64,000 nt of DNA from assembly GCA_005281725.1 (NCBI GenBank), contig SSBO01000009.1:1864354-1928353 (forward strand). Direction: 5' to 3'. Shown here in pieces: positions 32,242 to 44,403 of the stretch. The notes beneath the pieces are model-generated. The model saw nothing but the letters and a program-made list of their open reading frames with translations, did no database searches and was not told where the DNA came from. Both the position numbers and the translations under genes were made by a program. Source of the stretch: Wuchereria bancrofti. Its lineage: Eukaryota; Nematoda; Chromadorea; Rhabditida; Onchocercidae. How positions within the stretch are numbered: the stretch's first letter is position 1; every line of letters begins with the position of its first letter.

Positions 32242-33594
32242 TCAAACATAGAAAGCGGAAAATAATTTCAAAAGAAGCATTATTTTAAAATATATAAAGC
32301 TTATCTTGGAATTACTCGATGCTATTCCAGGTAATGTCATATTTCCCTCAATTTGTTGAAGCATTTGATCGGGATGAATAGCATTCATTATGGAAATATC
32401 ATGCGGTGGTTTCCTTTTCTTTTCTTCATTGACTGCATAGAAATGAAAATTTTGGTTGGGAATCTGTTCTGTTGTATAATTATTAGTTAACAGTTGACGA
32501 TACTCATTATTAGATGATGGTGACAGTGATGACAATGATGACGATGATGGTGATGATGATAGTGATAATGTTGGTCTTAGTGATTTTTGTAACGATGACT
32601 CTGGTACATCTTTATACTCAGAATTTTCCATTTCTATTGGGATCAGATCTGAAAAGATAATGGAAAAGTTTCAGTGGAAAACAGATATAATAATTAAAAA
32701 TATTTGATAGTTCAAATTATTAACCTGTCTATATATTTCTCATTCCTAAAAAGAGAAAAAAAAAACTTATTAGAATTTTTTTAAACTTTCAAACCATAAA
32801 AAAATCACGCTGATATTTTTTGCCTTATATTAAGAGAGGGAAACTAGTAGTTGTGATATTGCGCCATGTTTTGCGACTAAAGAAAAAAAAAATTATAAAT
32901 TTAAAATAGAAAATTAATTAGCCCCATTCTGGAAACAAAAACTAAAAAAATTTCCCATGATAAGAAAAAAAAATTTCCATGCATAGAAAAAATAATTTCC
33001 GTCTAGTAATTTTGCCATGTCATTTATGCTTGTTGAAAATCTGTAAAGAAAAAGGGCATACATGTATGAATCGTATGTGGGATATTCCGTGAAGAGATAA
33101 GCCTAATAGTTATGATACAAGTAGTTATCAACTGATATATAATAAAGCGTAAAGTTATCTAGTCGAATTACTGCAACATTTAATAGAAAATAAAACTTCT
33201 CTTTTAATTTCAAAAAAAGAAAATGAAAAAGGTTTAGTTTCATCGCTTTTTATTGTTCAATTGACTAATTAATTAAATACGCTTATTGCGTATTGTTTTG
33301 TTCGGTTCAAATTCATACATGTATGCCCTTTTTCTTTTTGGTTCAAAAAATCATATTTTGTTCTCACTGTCATTATATACTTAATCGATTTACTTATCTT
33401 TTGCATATATTATTAAATTATTTTTGCGTATTGTTCGTTATGTACCAACCTTTCGATGATGGATCACTGGCAATTACATTTGCGTCATCCTCCAAATGTA
33501 CCAAATCAAAAGTGAAATCAGCTTCATTTTCACTTGTGTAATCGTAATCAATCAATGGATTATGTTCCGTCAGAGATGCATTTATAAGCGGCAT
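32242..33594 (-). CDS. Ser-rich protein of unknown function
   Basis: Two exons: 33594-33450 (ATG in MPLINASLTEHNPLIDYDY) and 32648-32242, joined GT-AG in phase 1, giving 183 residues. The first exon is acidic (TSENEADFTF, HLEDDANVIASDP). The second has a Ser-rich low-complexity block (SLSSSPSSSSLSSLSPSS), then RQLLTNNYTTEQIPNQNFHFYAV and a more ordered DISIMNAIHPDQMLQQIEG. No signal peptide; no family recognised. The C-terminal end is uncertain: the in-frame stop at 32242 follows a hydrophobic tail that may be intron read-through, and a donor GTAATT at about 32308 could lead to an unseen exon. I do not assign a function. Confidence 0.5.
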
Positions 33595-33639
33595 ATTACC
33601 TCAAATTTCTTTCCCGAATAAGTATTACTACATTATAAT

Positions 33640-33885
33640 GTACTATTTATTATTATTACTGTTATTGCCATTATTTATTATTAGTTATTATTTATATATT
33701 TATTATCATTATTATCACTGTTATTATTTATTATTACCATTTATTATTATTATTATTATCATTATTATTATTATTATTTTCGTCATTATCATTGTTGTTA
33801 TTATTATTATTATTTTTATCTTACCTTTATTATTATTGCTATTATTATTAATTTTGTTAAATTTTTTATTCATTATTAATTATGC
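33640..33885. repeat. (TTA/ATT)n microsatellite
   Basis: About 245 bases made of TTA/TTG/ATC trinucleotides, giving a spurious Ile/Leu open frame on the plus strand. It lies just upstream of the Ser-rich gene's start codon. Confidence 0.9.
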
Positions 33886-34485
33886 CCGGTGACAAACGAA
33901 TAATAGTAGTTTTTTGGAAAATAATAGCAGTTCAAAGGTTATTGATTAACAGTGGTGAATGAGAGAGTATGTGGTAGAGTGGTAGCAGAACCGATCACTG
34001 AACTGCGAAGGGCAATTTTGACCTTAAACTCAGTACTTTTGTTTTAAGATGAGCTGCTTGCATATCTGAATTCATTCATGTTCCAACAGGCGACATGTCT
34101 GAGGACCTTAAATTCCAAAATTCGGAAGAACCGGTTTAGAGTGCTCCACCAGCTAATTAAATTCAACGGCATAATTGAAATCGAATTTACTCATTTTTGA
34201 TTCTGTCACTCCAATTCACTATTCATTCGTTCACTTTGCTTGAAACCACACAAAAGGATTTGTGCAATCATTTAGACTTACCTCCATTGCATTTAATAAT
34301 TGCTGACATATGGCGGGAATAAGGAACCTGTTTGGATTATCTTTTAAACTTATCGCATGTTTCAGCAACTGATTTCTCTTCTGGGATTTGGTGTAATCTT
34401 CTCTGTCATTTAATCTCTTTCGACATTATATCTTGTTATGAAGTGAAGATCAGGGAAAGAATTCGCAGTTACCTGAGGTTGGGAG

Positions 34486-34899
34486 GATAGGGTAGTTCGT
34501 CAATTGGTGATAGGGTAGTTCGTCAATTGGTGATAGGGTAGTTCGTCAATTGGTGATAGGGTAGTTCGTCAATTGGTGATAGGGTAGTTCGTCAATTGGT
34601 GATAGGGTAGTTCGTCAATTGGTGATAGGGTAGTTCGTCAATTGGTGATAGGGTAGTTAGTCAATTGGTGATAGGGTAGTTCGTCAATTGGTGATAGGGT
34701 AGTTCGTCAATTGGTGATAGTGTAGTTCGTCAATTGGTGATAGGGTAGTTCGTCAATTGGTGATAGGGTAGTTAGTCAATTGGTGATAGGGTAGTTCGTC
34801 AATTGGTGATAGGGTAGTTCGTCAATTGGTGATAGGGTAGTTCGTCAATTGGTGATAGGGTAGTTCGTCAATTGGTGATAGGGTAGTTCGTCAATTGGT
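34486..34899. repeat. 23-bp minisatellite, 18 copies
   Basis: Exactly 414 bases, or 18 tandem units of 23 bases beginning GATAGGGTAGTTCG and ending TCAATTGGT. Copies are nearly identical: two have GTTAGTC in place of GTTCGTC and one has GATAGTG in place of GATAGGG. The homogeneity suggests recent expansion. A 23-base unit is not a multiple of three and no frame stays open through it, so it is not coding. Confidence 0.97.
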
Positions 34900-35606
34900 C
34901 ATACTGCACTGGCATTAATATTTTGAAGTTGCTAATATTCCAGGAGAAGTGCAACTGTATTACTTATTTATTTAGGAGTTTACACAAGCTTTCGTCCAGG
35001 AGCGAAATCGCTATAATCGGACCATTTACTTCGTGCGAGAGGTCAATGATCATTCTTTAATTCAACGATCGTAAAAATGACAGCAATTATTCATATGAAA
35101 TTTAATTTCTTAAACATCAAAAACCACAAAATAAAGAAATTGTCACCATCTTTGTATTTAATTGCAGCAGTTATTTTTTCCTGTGATCAATTAAAACCGA
35201 AATATCTGTTTTAATATCATAGATTCAAGTACTTCTGTGTTTTAGTGTCACAGATTTCACTAGCAAATCTTTCTTTCGGTCCGCGCACTTGTCGTTCCGT
35301 CCATTCATTCATTTCTCATCCGTTATCTAACTGTTTTATCATTCCTGTAACTCTCCCTCCCGGTATCCTCTGTTCACTGGTGGAGCAAATGTAGTGTGAT
35401 AATTTACCTCTCTACCCTTTTGGTATCTGTTCATCTTCTGTGCATCTGTTAATTACCATTTTGTTCCCTCTCTGATTTTCCGATTCGCTCGGTTCTACTC
35501 GTTCTGATGCAGCAGATTGAGCATTTCTCAAATGACTTCGAGAAAACGACTTGATGGAAAGGAAAGAACCGGGATCACTTCTGGTGTCATCTATTTATTT
35601 TAGCTG

Positions 35607-35807
35607 ATGCTCAACATGTGGCAATCAGTGGTGTTATCAGTACTGTTCATCATATCATTTCATGCAGAGATAAGCATTAGCGAGTTGAATAATTACAATG
35701 AAAAGATCGTGTTCACTTTCATTAATGCCGTGGCAAAACGTAGTAATGTCAGCCAACTTTGTGGTGATAGCCTTACAAAGGTAAATATTGCTAATTGTAG
35801 TGCAGCN

Positions 35808-35840
<33 letters not shown>

Positions 35841-36525
35841 GTTAAATACTATTAATCATTACTACTATTTTCAACGCAATATTTTATTGTGCAACGGAAT
35901 AATTATATTATTATGTTATTAATATTATTATGTTATTACTCATTACCTTGCAATGGAATACGTCGATCACGTAAATGGTTACAAAAATTTTGTGAACATA
36001 TGCAATGTTTTCCTTTTCCATCTCGTTCCATCCAACATTTTGCATCATTAATTTTGTTTCGTTTACGGTAATGATTCGGAAGGTTTAGTAAGCAAAATGC
36101 TGTTGTCAATAACATATCTTCGCCTTCATCTAATTTGAAGTTAAAAATTGAGGACTTATCTTGAAGAATTGTACAAAGAAAAGATATGCAATAATTAACT
36201 AACTAACTAACTAAATTACCACAAGCAGAAACTACTTCGCTGTTATCTCATTTAAGTAAGAGTAACAGTAAAACTAGTTACTGGTACAATTGATAATTAA
36301 AGCTTACACAACATGCAGGCTTCACCCGTACAATTCTTCGACTTGACACACCGTTCGTTGGACGGTCCAGTGTCATAGCAGTCGTAGCACAGCAGCGACT
36401 GTGAGCAGCGGTTCAACAACAGAGCGACCAAACCAAGCCGTTCCATTGTCATCTGCTGCGGTGCCGCGGTCTTCCGCTACGCTCGCTCCGCCATCTGCCA
36501 ACTCTGTCTCTCCTTTTCTAGGGGT
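35607..36525 (+). CDS. Possible secreted protein, fragmentary model
   Basis: Exon 35607-35780 encodes MLNMWQSVVLSVLFIISFHA, a convincing signal peptide, then SELNNYNEKIVF, TFINAVAKRSNVSQLCG and DSLTK up to a GTAAAT donor. A phase-0 partner could begin at 36369 (after GGTCCAG) and run as a Ser/Thr/Ala/Pro-rich, relatively GC-rich frame (TTERPNQAVPLSSAAVPRSS) to a GTAAAG donor near 36526; no further exon was found. I do not recognise the family. The single Cys in SQLCGDSL faintly recalls an insulin B chain or the N-terminal domain of NRF-type acyltransferases, but neither can be supported. One ambiguous base (35807) lies in the intron, so sequence may be missing here. Confidence 0.35.
35807..35845. 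repeat. Ambiguous base followed by (TTA)n
   Basis: The only N in the window (35807) directly precedes a TTA microsatellite, as expected where an assembly join or collapse occurred. The true length here may be larger. Confidence 0.8.
35913..36071 (+). CDS. Possible small secreted peptide
   Basis: A 52-codon frame from ATG to TAA with a hydrophobic leader (MLLILLCYYSLPCNG), then a basic stretch IRRSRKWLQKFCEHMQC and a short tail. No AG acceptor lies between the preceding in-frame stop and the leader, so it could only be an initial exon. A donor GTAATG overlaps the stop, allowing splicing onward. The leader is encoded largely by TTA repeats, which produce hydrophobic runs by chance, so this may be spurious. 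Confidence 0.2.
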   Translation: MLLILLCYYSLPCNGIRRSRKWLQKFCEHMQCFPFPSRSIQHFASLILFRLR

Positions 36526-36553
36526 AAAGAACACATCATTAGAAGGCATAGAA

Positions 36554-36555
<2 letters not shown>

Positions 36556-36585
<30 letters not shown>
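36556..36585. repeat. (CA)n microsatellite
   Basis: About 15 CA dinucleotides in a row. Confidence 0.95.
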
Positions 36586-36587
<2 letters not shown>

Positions 36588-39540
36588 TAATGTCATTTAT
36601 TTATTTATTTATTATCGCTGTTCCTTTTCGTTTAATTTCCTCAAATAAAAAAAAAAAAAGAAATTTAAAAAGACGAAAGAAAGAAGAACTGACGAAGTGG
36701 AACTCAAATACATTGCAAGCACACTTCATACTGTCTAGAAAAGTAAGAAATCACTGAGTAAAGATTGTATTGGCAAGCGATTTCCTTCTTTCTTTCTCCA
36801 ACATTCGCCGTTGTAAATTTATTGAATAATATTGGGTACTTTCTAGGAATTTCAAATTTTATCGATACAAAAAGAAGCACAGAGGGTTTATGCAGTGATT
36901 TAAATACTTCTATGTGGTGCAAAAGTTAAATTTATTGGAGGAAATGTATGTTTTGCGTAGATAATTAAATTTTATGGAAATCAAAACATATTTGCGTGGA
37001 AAATAGAATTTGTAAAGGATGAAATGTTGCATTTGCACCAATAGTTGTTTGTTCAAAGAGAAAACAAGAAAATGACCGATAAGTATAAGGAATGTCCTTT
37101 TTTTTATGTTTCCGTCTTGAATTATATTTTGTTTTTCCCAAAGAAATTGTCGATAATTTAAAGTTAGGGAAACTGTTGGAGTTGTGAAAGCAAAAATTAA
37201 AATAATTAACCTCAAAACAGCAATTAAAACACAGGAAACGTTAGGATCCGTAATAGTGGAATCAATAGAAAAGTGAACTTTAAAAATTAACGAAAACTGA
37301 GGGAAGCAAAAAATGGAAAAGCGAACAAGTTAATAAATTAATTAAAATAAAATAAGCATAACAATCTAAGTAAAATAACATCAAGAAATAATGCAAAACA
37401 TGAATCAGTTTTGGTTTTTGTCGACCTAACAACTAACAATGCCACAAAGCAATCAATAATTATTGAATTTCAATTTATTTTCACGATGAAAAGGCAAATG
37501 TCTCATGTATTTATGATTTAAATGATAAATAAGCAAAGAAAAGAGAGAAAGCATATAAAGCAATAACTACAAAATTTTGTTGGGAAATTAAATTAGCCGC
37601 TGATATGTAAAATATTTTCTTTCACAGATAATTTAGTCTTCTTGCAAATATGTACTGATTTAATTCGACATAACAAAACATTGTGTTTTTATTTTTAGTT
37701 CATAAATAATGAATTTATCAACCGCTAGACGATCTGTTACAAACATTTCTCGGCGATTTCAATTATGCTATGATGTTTGTGTTTAAAGTTTGAATGAAGG
37801 AAGAAATGCTAAGAATTCTTAAATTTTAGTCGTATTTGAACACTGACGACACTTCCTTTGACTCATTAGTTGCCGCCATTTCAGCTGCGAATTTAACATT
37901 TAATTATTGTTAACCAATTAAAGGAACAAAAATACACTCAAATATTGCTTTATCACTCAAACACAATGTATGAAAAAGAAGAGAAAATGTCAAATAACTG
38001 TTAAAAAAGAACTTTTGTGAGAAATGAAACAATCCATTAAACTGCGAAATTAATTCATTGCAAGCAAAACTTATTAAACTGGAAATTAGTTTTTGTATTA
38101 CATATTGAGTTCGAAAATTAATGACACATAATGGATTGAAAAATTGATGTTAACGACACTTATTAAAGTTGAAAATACATTTTAATAAAACATACAAAGT
38201 TGAGAGTCAGTTTTTATAAAACTAATGGCATTTATTGAATTGAAAAAAGAAATTCCAATGGTAGCCATTAAATCGCAATTTTGACAAATATATTACAATC
38301 TGTCATCCGTCATCAAGTCTTACAGTCAATATTTTCTCTAAATATAAAATTGATGGCATTTCAAGTATTTTTTTAAAAGAATTTTGTAAAAGGAATTTGA
38401 CACATTTTAGAATTAAATTTAACAAGTACAAATAGCAATCATCCATTGTTGACATATTTCTTATGTGCATTCAAACAAAACAAAAAATCCGTATAATGAA
38501 AAGAACTAAAATTAGACCAAAATGTTTGCTAATTATAAAAACAGTTATTTGTTGAATTCGTCTCTTTTCCTGTCGCTCAATTAGAAATTTTCTCTTCTTC
38601 TCTTTTCATTTCATCAATTACAACGTCTTTTCCAACTTTTTCTAGAATTTGAATCTTGAATTTATTCATACTTTAATGTAACTAATTTTGAGAAAGTTTT
38701 CAGCAAAAAAAGGAGTGATGCGACAGTTCGAAATTTAAATAATCTTAGCAATACAATCGAGAAAAAAGTGAGAAATCCAGAAAAATCCCAGAAATAAAAG
38801 GTTGCTTAAACCATGCAACCCACACTTAAAATTTAAAATCAACGGACGCAATTAGAAACTGCAAAACAAGTGACAATAAAGTTGAAACTGAAAGGAAAAA
38901 TCAATCATTTCAATGTAACCAACAAAAGTGACTTAAAATTAAGAGAAATTTTGACATTTCTTAATACGAGGAAATTAAATCAATATTTATACAAAAATGA
39001 CATTTCAAACAACTAATTTTTCATCCAACCAACCAGTCAGTGAGTTAAAATTTAAATATGTTCAGTCAATGAGTTAAAATTCAAATCTATTCAGTTCTAT
39101 ATCATCGATATTTTCGCGTATCTTGAAATTTCACAAAGTTATATTTCAAACTAATATATGATTATAATTATTTCGCAGTTGTTTGTAAATTTCATCTTTC
39201 CTTCCAATAAAGTATCTCATTTAATTACGTATTAAATTTGGTCAAATAATCAGTGCGGAAAGGTCGAAGAATATGAAAATTTTTAACTAAAGAGATATCA
39301 TAAATGATCAGAAATTCTGTTTCAAACTTTAATTTCGTATTTAAAATAGAAAATGATGCGAAGGACGACACAATCAGTGTAAGCAGTTGCTTTCTGTGAA
39401 GTGACTTCCTTCCACTCATTCCACAAACAAACAAAACACATGATGATGGAAATGGTTGGAATTGAAATAAATATAACGAGTGAGTGGTTGCAGCTTACAC
39501 TATAAATCGATTTCTTTCATAAAAACACAACTCTGTTTAT

Positions 39541-39550
39541 TCCTCTCTCC

Positions 39551-39589
<39 letters not shown>
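39541..39589. repeat. (CT)n microsatellite
   Basis: Pyrimidine-only CT run with occasional TT and CC steps. Confidence 0.95.
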
Positions 39590-39707
39590 CAGATTGATGC
39601 TTTGTTTGATAGAAAAGGCAATTTTGTTTATGTAAATTATGAAGCGAAGATGATAAATTGATTGCTTGAAAAAGGAAACTTCAAGTATTTCCACTTTGAG
39701 TTAGTCA

Positions 39708-39803
39708 CGGTGATGATAACGATACCGATGATGATGATGATGGTGAGGATGATGATGGTGAGGATGATGATGATGGTGATGATGATGATGATGGTGATGA
39801 TGG
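39708..39803. repeat. (GAT)n microsatellite
   Basis: GATGAT repeats with GGT interruptions; it creates a Met/Val-rich frame on one strand and an Ile-rich frame on the other, neither of which is a gene. Confidence 0.95.
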
Positions 39804-40696
39804 CAGTAGTGGTAATTTCTATAATTTCAAAAGTGAAAAATGTGGTGAGAAGAAATGGCACCGTGTAAAGCAATAATAATGCTAATATTGATAACTTTTA
39901 AAATTCTTTCAAAAGCTTCATATATTCTTATAACGATCAAAAATTAGGCAAATATTGAATTGATAACTCAACCACCTTATCAGATAAATTAGGATTGAAG
40001 TTGTTGAGAGCACAATTTATTTCATCGCTACTACTAATTTGCGTATATATTATGTATTTGTACATGTACAACTGATCACATACGTACTTATATTTGAATA
40101 GCAATACTGATTGAAATAAAGAGAATTTTTTCACAACCTGAATGCATTGTTTTAAAAAAATTAATTAGAGCAATAAATTGGTTAATTACTTCTTAGTAAG
40201 TATTTCTGATGATATTTCTCTAAGTCAACAATAAGTTGAAATACTTAAATTTGATACGAATTATAGTGTAATTTCACTATTAGCAAAATAGCTGTGCTTC
40301 TACCGGCAATTCTCATAGTGCACGAATTTCTAATAAGGTTCACTTGAAGTTAATTTAATGACACAACAACTTATGCGCTACCTTAGTAACAGAGAGATGA
40401 AAACGATGAAAAACAATTTTTGAATGAATTCTCTCTCTTTTGAAATAACTAACAACTGGTCGGTCCACTGTTTTTATCCATTTCTCATCATATTTTCCTT
40501 TTGAATATATCTCAAATAGTATTTTAATTAGTTCAGTTCATTAAAACTACTGAATAATTGTTTCTATAAATATATTTTTTTGCATATTTCGCAATCCGTC
40601 TGCTGTTTTCGATATTTTCGACAGTGATTAAACGATAATATATTTAAAGTGAATGAAGAATTAATATCTACTATTAACATACATTCATAATGATTA

Positions 40697-40743
40697 ATAA
40701 TAATAGTAATAATAATAATAAAATAATAATAATAATAATAATA
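40697..40743. repeat. (AAT)n microsatellite
   Basis: AAT/ATA trinucleotide run of about 15 units. Confidence 0.9.
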
Positions 40744-43083
40744 ACGACTATTCCAAATGGTCGACTTCTTTAAAAAAAGAATAAAAGGAATTCTGTTATC
40801 GGAAAAATGTTCCATTGGTGGAGCACTGAGGACTATCTCTCTTTTGCCAAATAAGGTAACAAAAATTCAGATTGACAATATTACTATAAAATGACAATGA
40901 TTTTTACAATTATTCATAATTGCGTACCATTTCACTTCATTTTTTTCGAGAAAATTATAGTTTTGATTTGTCATCGTATCATTAAAATCGGTATTCAAGT
41001 ACCAATTATCAAAATAAGCGGTTATTTTGCTTTATTAGTTCGTGCAATTATTAATGATCAATGCTAAAATGTTAAACTAAGAGGAAAGGGAAAGAAGGGG
41101 AAATTATCATAAATAGAATTTAAGACTAAAAATAAATTAACACAAATCAGTAGCAAATAAATTCTTTTATTATCTTTTGTGGTAATTTCAATATTCTTTA
41201 ATTTTATATTATTGATAACTAATTGACAAAAAAGAGAGTTAGCATGCTAGCATCGCAATCATGATTGTTATCACTTTTTAATATTAATGCGGATAATGAT
41301 AAAAGGTCAGATATCGTCAGTTATGATAAGTACACTTTTATAAACGTTATCAAATTTCAAAAATTATTTGCTAAATTTCAAAATTTAGATTCATTTTTTA
41401 TTCAGTGAAGTTTTTACTGGGAAAATGAAAAGCAAGCTTTCCACTGATTTTTAAATTGATGATTTTTGGTATTTTTGTTCTTTCGTCAGTAATCGACTGA
41501 AAGAGAAACAAAGAGTGAACTTCTAAATGATCGTTTTAATTTGGACACGATTGATTTTACCGAATTTTTCTTTTGGTTTATTTTATTGAAAAGGCAAAGT
41601 GATCTTAGATTTTCAAATTTGCTATCCATTAATCAATTAGAATATTTGTTGTTTTCAATATTCTATTTAAGGCATCTGCAAGCATTTCATATGGCATTTC
41701 GTATAATTGGAAGCTGTCGCAGAAAAGTAAATTAAATAATTCAATTAAAATGACATCCTCTTTAATGTAATTAATTAGCATGAACAAAAACTTGAAATTA
41801 GAGGAGCGATGCAGAGTTTAGTTGATTATTGGATGTATAATTGAATATAAAATTGAAAAAGTTAATCAAGGAAAATTTAAAGGATGCAACAGAAGAACTG
41901 AGTGTCATATCAAATATGAAAGAGCAGTTTCCATTGTTTTATGCAATAATCAAAACATTTCATTTTATTTCTGAACAGCTTTAGCAATCACAGTTCCCTT
42001 CAATGTGGCGCAACTGTCGCTAATAATTCCAATTCTGAGTTTTATCAAATCAAATTTTCCTATTACAATTACCTTTTTATCTTTGCAACGTTTCTTTTGG
42101 AATTTAACTGCGTTGTTCTGGAGTTAATCCTTTCTTTTCATTTATGTCCTATGGTCATTCTTCTGTGAATGAGAATCAGCTTGACCAAGAGGCGCAAATT
42201 ATTTCCCAAGTTGAGGCACCTTCCCAAATTTACGGGTAAATATCTAAGGCAATGGACTTGTTTCCAGTGAAAAATAGTTTCATTCACAATGAACAAATAC
42301 AATCTGGATTATATCACATAACTTTCTCTCGGAAAAAGAACTATTAATTAGCATAATTCATTCAAATTTCACCAAAACGTAAATTTATCAGCTTTTAGTA
42401 ATTAATTTACATAATTCGATCTCTCGAATAAAACTATGAAAAGTTTAAACTTATTATTGTGAAACACAGCTGAAGAAAATGATAGCAATTTATACATATG
42501 CAATCATACAGTTCAGTCATCGTTAATTAATATGAAATAACTAATTTTTTATTGGCTCTGAACAGAGAAAATTTTTACGACACATTCAAATTTTGTATTC
42601 TTTTGTGATGAATTTGATTCGGCGATTATCTGAAAAGAAAAAACAAATAAAAATAGAAAGAAAAATGTCGTACTATTATATTTTCAATATTATATTACTA
42701 CTATTTTTTATTATATAGACGACATTTAAAAAATTTTTCTGCCAACATTTGAATAGATCAGAATATTTTATTTAAGATTTGAAAATGCTAATTGTTGCAT
42801 AGATGAATGTAAGAAAATTATGAAAAGATTGTTAAGCAACATTTCGACAAAATATTTAAGAAAATTTGGAAGAAATCAAAAATGTCAAATCAGAAATAGC
42901 AACTAAATTGCATGTTTACTTAGCTGGCAGTGACTTAACAATCTTTCTTCCTTTCCACATGTCACATTGAAATATACGAAAAGGTTAGGTAGGATGGATG
43001 AGCTGATGTGATGCTATGTTCAGCCATACCTCCCTCACCTGTTAATTGCTTCCTTCCTGGCTTCTCTTTGTCACCTACTATGC

Positions 43084-44403
43084 TTATATATATGTATTTG
43101 TTGACCTTTTGCCGAAACTGAGAAACTCGCGGTCAAATGCGCCGCTGTCAATGCCACTTTTTTTGTTTGAGTTCATCAGGTTCCGCTCAAATGGCACCGC
43201 TCGTTTGCCGAAATTCATAAAATCCCTATCAAAAGTGCTGCTTTTCTTATGGAGTAATTCGGGAGTGTCACCAACTTTTAGCGTTATATCAGACCAATCG
43301 TCACCAATGGAACGTTTTCCAAAATTCATGAAATCTCTCGAAAACTAAACAAGTTAAAATATGCAACGATTTAAGGTATCCATCAATGAACACTACTTTT
43401 TCTTTTTTTGGATTGTCAAGAAAAAATTATGCCAAATTTTTTTAAATTTTTAGCATATTTTACAATTAATACCTTAGCGCTTTTTTTATTTAGACAGTTT
43501 TGAAATTATTCCTCATTTAATAGTTAAAATGCATTAACTTGTATCTTTTATTAAATTTTTGACAGGAACTTTACCAATACGTTTTTGAATTTAACCGCTT
43601 AAATTGATTTCAATATAATTTCATATGAAATAAATGATTTTCGTGTAAGACAAAAGAATATTTCAAGCATTCTAAATGCAAAAATGAAGATATCAAAAAT
43701 ACTTTTAAACAAAAGAATTCTGCCAATAAAAATATTACTCTTTTTTGATGACATTTGCTGGCACAGTTATATCTGACAAGCAATTATGTTACTATCATTT
43801 ACAGAAATTAAAATTAAGAATGAAAGAAACGAAAAGAGAAAGAGATAAAGGGGGCAAGAAAGAAGTAATTGTGAGACAAAAAGCTTTTTGTCACCTCTCC
43901 TCTTTTAAGAAAAGCAATATTGCGATCAAATTGTGGTATTATATTTGGTGAACGTTTTCCAAAATGCATGAAATCTCTTGCCAATCGATCGTTGTAAGTG
44001 GCTGTAAAATTATCAAGATTTTTAGCAAATTAACTCAAAGTGTGCATCTTTCATAATCATAAAACGACAAATAGTTGACATTTTAGATGAAAACTGGTTG
44101 GCCTAAATTAATTAAAGTATATGGCTTATGTAATGAAAACGAATTAATACCTTATCCATTTCTTTCAAGTATTCGAGTCAATCAGTTTTTCGCTAACACA
44201 AATTTCATTATAATAATTAATGACTTAATTAGAATGCGACAAAAAATCTTGTTTTAAAAAAGTGCGATAGAATTATTCAGTATTTTTCAAATTTCATTTT
44301 GCTAATAGTTTCTTTTTTAATAAAAAAGTATATTACCGTAATATTCTGATTGAACAATGGCAGCAGCTAATGAAATGAGTATAAGAATTGTCATAGTTTC
44401 CAT
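43084..44403 (-). CDS. nlp-13: NLP-13-type neuropeptide precursor
   Basis: Exons on the minus strand: 44403-44337, 44001-43895, 43344-43084; 144 residues. METMTILILISLAAAIVQS is a signal peptide. Dibasic sites then release ATYNDRLARDFMHFG-KR, SPNIIPQFDRNIAFL-KR, GEFSRDFMNFG-KR, a spacer, SSTFDRDFMNFG-KR, AVPFERNLMNSN-KK and SGIDSGAFDREFLSFG-KR. Four end in Gly before KR and so would be C-terminally amidated. The repeated pattern (F/Y)-x-R-(D/E)-(F/I)-(M/L)-x-F-G is that of C. elegans NLP-13 peptides (for example DFSRDIMSFG, YDRPIMAFG). The peptides are secreted from neurons as signalling molecules; NLP-13 is linked to pathogen response in C. elegans. All three exons join in phase with canonical sites. 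Two copies (AFL and MNSNKK) are degenerate and may not be bioactive amides. The exon 2 donor choice (GTGACA at 43894) is the least certain point. Confidence 0.85.

Larger units (their letters stand above)
33595..35606. other. Repeat-rich intergenic region
   Basis: Holds a (TTA)n tract (33640-33885), the 18-copy minisatellite (34486-34899) and otherwise AT-rich spacer. The stretch 35270-35520 is less AT-rich and pyrimidine-rich and may be the promoter or leader of the following secreted-protein exon, whose ATG is preceded by TTTATTTTAG (35594-35603). Confidence 0.5.
36526..43083. other. Gene-poor AT-rich stretch
   Basis: Some 6.5 kb without a gene I can support. It contains (CA)n, (CT)n, (GAT)n and (AAT)n microsatellites and a local duplication near 39041-39095 (GTCAGTGAGTTAAAATT and GTCAATGAGTTAAAATT). 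Open frames here are short or repeat-derived. It lies downstream of the nlp-13-type gene. Confidence 0.6.

Noticed and set aside
33638..33892. Ile/Leu-rich membrane protein
   Set aside because: The frame is entirely produced by the TTA microsatellite.
34486..34899. CRISPR array or coding repeat
   Set aside because: The units are contiguous without spacers, in a eukaryotic genome, and no frame stays open across the array.
35607..35780. Insulin-like peptide (LCGDSL)
   Set aside because: No A-chain with the CC-x3-C pattern and no further B-chain cysteines follow in any joinable exon.
43046..43348. 100-codon plus-strand frame
   Set aside because: It is the antisense shadow of the neuropeptide exon, whose repeated FGKR motifs fix the minus strand.
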